Shown here: positions 59,100-64,000 of the stretch, one piece after another
Position numbering within the stretch: position 1 is the stretch's first letter
Layout: each line of letters begins with the position of its first letter
Source of the DNA: Glandiceps talaboti
Lineage: Eukaryota; Hemichordata; Enteropneusta; Spengelidae
NCBI RefSeq assembly: GCF_964340395.1
Contig: NC_135550.1
Coordinates: 32,860,176 to 32,924,175 of the forward strand
Reading direction: 5' to 3'
Length of the DNA stretch: 64,000 nt
Translations under genes and position numbers: made by a program
Notes under the pieces: generated by a model
Seen by the model: only the letters and a program-made list of their open reading frames with translations
Database searches by the model: none
What the model was told of the DNA's origin: nothing

Positions 59100-60310
59100 C
59101 TTTAGTATGTACGGTAGTAGTACACCATGGTGTGGTGCCCTCGTGGTATCAATCAGTAGAAGAAGGACAGTGAGGGCGGAGTGACACAAAATATCTTAAT
59201 ACCGTCAAACAGTCGGGCAGTACACATGGAAGTACTACAGTGGCTTTATGAAGAATTTGACAATTGTTATGATTCTTTGTACTTTAAGTATGCTGAACAG
59301 ATATATTATCCTACATACAACATATAAGACACAACTGTGGTTTCGTTGTCTATGTAGACATAAATGTTGCCTGTATCTACCTCAGACAAATAGAATTTTT
59401 CTTTTTCTTTGTATCTACTGAGCAAACTAGAACAGATGTACTCTTAAATACAAAAGGCTATCACAGAAAGTTTATCAGCCCTGTAAGATTGATCAGGTTT
59501 ATAGTCATCATCTTCTAAAACACGCTGCTGTCATGAGATACCCATTGTCAATAGTTTGGTATCTGTGCCTCTTCTTCTAGTAGGGAAAGATCTAAAAATT
59601 TCTTGAAATGTACATGGTCCCAGATTTCACTGTCCCTAGACCATGGAACTTGGAAGTATAACCCACACTCCCATGCTTAGTATCGAAAGTGGTGCTCGGG
59701 GGAAGTCAACGATCGAAAATTGCTCGGAGTAATTATAAGTCGACGATGGAAGATAGCTCGATCGGGGATAACGTCGACCGATGGAAATTACTCAGAATAG
59801 TCAAGGCTCTCCTGGTGTTCGGAATATCGAATAGTCGAGGCTCTCCTGGTGTTCGGAATATCGAATAGTCGACAGTCGAGTCTTTGGCGTTGAACTTTGA
59901 ACTCAGAAAATGTGAATATATTGATCAGATCCCAATCAAGTTCTAAGTATGTACTCAGACCACTATAGTGGTCTGGGCTATTTTTCGAAATTTCGTAATA
60001 TTTTGATGTACAGTATCTCAATTACCTATCTATCAGTTTATTGTGTCAAAAACCTATGTCCAGGAAAAAAATTAGAGATTAAATTGTAAAGACTTCAGAT
60101 AAAACGATGATATTTTGGGGTTAGCTTTAGGTATTAAAATAGCATTTTCATGAAAATCTTACAAGACTTTTTCATTGTTCGTATAAATATAAAATGCGCT
60201 ACAAATTGTGAGGCTAGGAAGTTGGCGAAGCGAAGCACCGGCACACTTGACAGGTTAAAATGCACCTAAAGACTAGTCAAAACAAATTGACGACAGGTCG
60301 GTTGTTTGAC
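59100..60310. other. Unassigned DNA with a short tandem repeat
   Basis: A 34-bp unit (GAATAGTCGAGGCTCTCCTG plus GTGTTCGGAATATC) occurs twice plus partial copies at 59795-59875. No gene recognised. Confidence 0.5.
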
Positions 60311-60316
60311 TAGTCA

Positions 60317-60355
60317 GACCATGGATCTATTATTTAGAATAATAGATCCATGGTC
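60317..60355. repeat. Perfect 18-bp inverted repeat with 3-nt loop
   Basis: GACCATGGATCTATTATT, loop TAG, then the exact complement. The arm word ACCATGGATCTATTATT also occurs in the CDKN3 intron array near 26900. Confidence 0.9.
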
Positions 60356-60744
60356 AGAGCCAATGTGGGGACAGGTCGGAACGCATGACGGATCGAGTGC
60401 CAATGACGGGTCGAGTACAAAGGATGGTGAGGAGTGAATGACGGGTCGAAACAAAGGATTGACAAGGCAATCCTTCGGGATTTATATATGCTACGTAAAA
60501 ATTTAAAGATAGAATCATTTTGGATGCACATATTGTACACTCTATCCAACTGACTTGTTGGAGGCAGACCTGCTGTGTTGCTAGTCACTCCTTGCATAAT
60601 ATGAAATCAGGCAGGTTCTGTGTCTTTATACTTCTGTTACCAATTACTGTACATTATTTTCAATGTTTTTATGGCTTCTGTTGGTACATTCAGATATAGC
60701 CTATACCATAATGATTTTAGTGAGGAGGCTATACCTTAGGTTTT

Positions 60745-61593
60745 GTCAAAAATAAAGATATTCAAATCACCAGGACCCGATGGATTGCATCCAAGAATTT
60801 TCTTTGAGCTTCGTGATGAGTTATGTATGCCACTCTCTATTATTTTTAGGACTTCTTGAGAAACGGTATTTTGCCAGATGACTGAAAATGTGCCAATATT
60901 ATTGCTATATATTTTTAAACAATTGTAAACAAGTGGCAGGAAACTATAGACCTGTAAGTTTGACATTGTATAGTTTGTAAAATAATGGGAAACACTTATT
61001 AGAAATTCCTTGGTTGAGTATAAGAAAGCGAACAGTCAGTTCATGTCAATTTTGACTTGGATTAATGCTTTTCTTTGTGATGGAAAACAAAAGAGTTGTA
61101 ATTAAAAGAGAATATTCTGAGTGGCAAAATATCCTCAGTAGGGTACCCTAAGGTTCAGTCCTTGTATTGGGCCAAGCCATATTTTTGTTAATATAAACGC
61201 TCTTCCAGAGACAGTTACATATTCTGAAGTATACATTCTTGAAGATGATACTTAAGGTATTCAAACAGACTGTGACAAGTTACAGAATGATATTAATAAT
61301 ATGTTCGACCGGACAGACAAGTCATTGTTGAAATTTCACCCTGGAAAAATGTGGGTCTGCCAGAATAGGTAAGACAAATATGAGTGAAAGGTCATACACG
61401 ATGGGTCACGACAGGCATATTCTGAGAAAAAACTTTCTGAGGAAAAAGACATTGGAGTAGTAAATAGACAGTAGACTTTCCTTTGTTAATCACATGTCTA
61501 CTAAGATATATAAGGCTAATCAAATCATGGGAGTCATAAGAACATACTAGTATACTAATTTGGACACAAGTATATTTGGATTGATGTATAAGA
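60745..61593 (+). pseudogene. Decayed CR1/Jockey-group non-LTR reverse transcriptase
   Basis: Frame-shifting translation recovers ordered landmarks of a non-LTR reverse transcriptase. These are KSPGPDGLHPRIF (60758 onward), a GNYRPVSLT box (about 60935), a QGSVLGP-like box (about 61150), an EDDTK-like remnant of the active-site box (about 61240) and the EEKDIGVV/NQIMGVIRR region typical of CR1-group C-terminal ends (to 61590). Many stops and indels show it is dead. It is cut by the GAATGACA element at about 61594. Confidence 0.8.
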
Positions 61594-61980
61594 CGGGTGA
61601 CCCTAAAACGAATGACAGCATTTACAGTATGTAAACAGTGGAATGACACCCTTTTCTACATTCAGTTAGTTGAAGGACACCCTCTGCACTGTAAAACGAG
61701 TGGAATGACAGCCGCCACTCTATAAAATAAGTGGAATGACAGCATTTCCAGTATGTAAACAGTGGAATGACACCCTTTTCTACATTCAGATCAGTTAGTT
61801 GAGTGACACTCTCTGCACTGTTAAACAAGTGAAATGACAGCCACCACTCTATAGCATAAGTGAAATGACAGCAATATCAATGCTCTGAAACTTGAATGAC
61901 AGCATTTACAGTGTGTAAACAGTGGAATGACACCCTTTTCTACATTCAGTTAGTTGAATGACACTTTCTACACTGTTAAA
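61594..61980 (+). mobile_element. Half copy of the GAATGACA foldback element
   Basis: Begins GGGTGACCCTAAAACGAATGACA, the same terminus as the element at 55855, and repeats the TTTACAGTATGTAAACAGTGG / CACCCTTTTCTACATTCAGT / GCCGCCACTCTATA blocks about two and a half times. No inverted right half is seen. Confidence 0.75.
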
Positions 61981-64000
61981 CATTATAGATTATACTGCAT
62001 TACAGCTATCTATGAAACATAATGGCTCAGTATAGTTCGTTAATATACCTTTCTTGGAGCAATCAGTGATCTAAAATACTTCCCCTTTGTACATTTGATA
62101 AGTTCAAAATCCGGTTTCTTTGCAAAGATGAATGAAAAAAATGACAAGTTTAGCGCCCTCCTATATGCTGCCGTACTGTGAACTGGTTTGGTCTCCCCCT
62201 CGAAGCAGTTTATTCAGTTGCTCGCATTCCATAGCTCCGTCTGGAAAATCTCTACTTTGCACGTGTTGACGTCGGCCAACGATTGTCTACATTGAGCCGA
62301 AGTTGTAAAATGATATGTGACACTTTGAAAGCGATTAAAATACCTAGGTGTAGAAACACAACTGGCCTCAGAGTCCCTGTAAAATGTGAGATGTAACGTT
62401 TCAGAATAAACAGATAAGCATTTGGTGATAGCACTATAGTATGTGATGATAGAGAAACATTGGAACAACTCCAACACTATTAATACTAACACAGAGAATC
62501 TATTAAAGCCCAGCCGTTTAATATCAGCACATCCATACCACACATTGCTATTGTCTTTTCTACTTGCTGATGCTCATATATTGACGTAAAGCTTTGCCAG
62601 TGCAGTGGTCTGAAAATAAAATCAAGTTATTTAGGCCAACCTGGAGTAAATGTGGTTACGGGTTAAGGAGGGAAGGAAGGGTTTACATCAAATGGCGAAG
62701 AAGACAGATAAGAAATTAACAACGTGTCTGTGTCGTAATTTGCGTGTCCTTTAATGTTGGCTTGGAGAGTTTTACAGAAAGTGTCAACATCAGACACCTA
62801 GAACAGAACAGACTAGAAATAGTTCATGCAATTCAGTATACGTAATTCGTCACAAAATGTGTGAATTCTGAATTCCAATTTCAAACAAACGTTACAGCAT
62901 AATTAACATGGAGTTTGGTGTTGCTTGTCACCAATTATTTGTTGAAAGGTAAAGCATTTCATAAAGAACAACAAACAACATCTATTTTTGGACAAAAAAA
63001 TTACGGTGCTTAGTAAATATATGTTACGTAACATTTTTTTTGTTCGGTTTCAAACATCTATTCGTCATGTGGGGAGAAGTCTGGGCAAGTATGTAACTGA
63101 AGACTCGATCATGAACTTTTCAAGTAGTGACTTTTAGTCACGTTTAGATAATCCGTTACACATACAAAGACTAACTCCTTAATTCTAGTTTTGATAGCGA
63201 CTAAAATACACAGCGTTAAGTTTTCGATTAAGCCGTCGGTCAAGGGTAAATTTTGTGAATGTGCTTCACCTCAAGTACATCTCATCTGATATAAAGTACT
63301 TGTTGGTGGTAGTACTAGTATATCCATCAATCGTACAGCACGTGCCGGCGACCAAGGCGGTCTAGAAATTGTCGAGTGGAGCCAATGTCTCACCATGTCT
63401 GGTCTTAGGTCGGGTTCAATTGGTGTCACCAAGATATTTGGACTCTGCTGCCTTTGTGTGATTTTTCGTTTCAATCTCTGATCACTTCTTCATAGTTCAT
63501 TTAGTTTTTGAAACAGCATATAAGCTTAGAAACTTCATCCGTTACACCTCGTATTAAGTTGTAAGGAAAACAAGTATATTTAGATTGCCACATAGCTTTT
63601 GGCAACTTACAAGTACACTAAGATAACTGTTATTGTAACCTGTACCTACGAGACGCCTCCATGCTAGAACACGATTACAGGCTATACGACTACTAATTTT
63701 AATGGAATTCTCTCCTTCTTAAGTTTTTTTTTATGTTTTGAAGTGATTTTCACAACAGATCTTTATCTATTAATTACTGTCGATAGTCAACCACTTCTCG
63801 TCACCCACGATAAATGTCGACTGGTATATTAATTTTCGTCCATCGATCTATCGGAATGTTGTTAATTAGGAGGGCTGGCTTTTGTATATTTCAATGCCCC
63901 TTGTAACATTGTAAGATGTCGGTATGATTCATTTGTCTGGGTTTGTCACGTTTCTGACTACTGTATCACGCCGGTACATATCTATCTCCTGTCTGACTTG
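61981..64000. other. Unassigned DNA at the window end
   Basis: No gene could be supported. A minus-strand ORF (63474-63271, 67 aa) includes LRPDMVRHWLHSTIS and may be part of a transposon or a lone exon. Inspection of neighbouring sequence beyond the window would be needed. Confidence 0.4.

Overview
The window reads as nuclear DNA of an intron-rich metazoan. It is AT-rich, its protein-coding exons are short with clean GT/AG boundaries and consistent phases, and the spaces between exons are crowded with microsatellites, long minisatellite arrays, foldback elements and a decayed non-LTR reverse transcriptase. A marine invertebrate is the best guess, because one gene matches the methyltransferase part of the ovothiol enzyme OvoA, which bony vertebrates have lost. 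I cannot place it in a phylum from sequence alone.

Three genes can be assembled with confidence. (1) A plus-strand, four-exon gene (16526-19918, 302 aa) encodes a stand-alone SAM-dependent methyltransferase of the OvoA C-terminal (putative 4-mercaptohistidine N1-methyltransferase) type, with an added N-terminal membrane segment. (2) A minus-strand, seven-exon gene (30894 down to 24690, 213 aa) is CDKN3/KAP, the dual-specificity phosphatase that acts on CDK2, with an intact HC-x5-R active site. (3) A plus-strand, sixteen-exon gene (31882-50459, 1196 aa) is an F-box/WD40 protein with seven WD repeats, resembling FBXW10/FBXO16-type proteins. CDKN3 and the F-box gene are head to head and share a divergent promoter region of about 1 kb (30895-31868), with a CCAAT box and a CHR-like TTTGAA near the CDKN3 start. 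Pairing a cell-cycle phosphatase with a presumed SCF ubiquitin-ligase adaptor is suggestive only.

Layout: 1-13500 is mostly unassigned AT-rich DNA with a 32-bp array near 10.2-10.9 kb, a possible 66-nt minus-strand exon at 5968-6033, and a CpG-richer promoter/first-exon zone at 13.6-14.5 kb. 16.4-20 kb holds the methyltransferase; 20-24.7 kb is intergenic with minisatellites; 24.7-30.9 kb is CDKN3, whose third intron (27559-30136) contains a decayed DNA transposon (27644-29486) with two nested MITEs; 31-50.6 kb is the F-box/WD gene with large intronic arrays; 50.6-64 kb is repeat-dominated, with a 62-bp array, a GAATGACA-motif foldback/satellite family, a CR1-like reverse transcriptase remnant and a possible isolated first exon at 55.25 kb.

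The most unusual pattern is that three exons in two different genes (CDKN3 exon 4, and F-box gene exons 5 and 10) are each followed by tandem copies of their own 3' end including the splice donor. In all three cases the donor is (A/T)AGGTAGGT. Two further 49-bp arrays share one intron of the F-box gene, and the larger of them shows a partial three-unit (147-bp) higher-order pattern.
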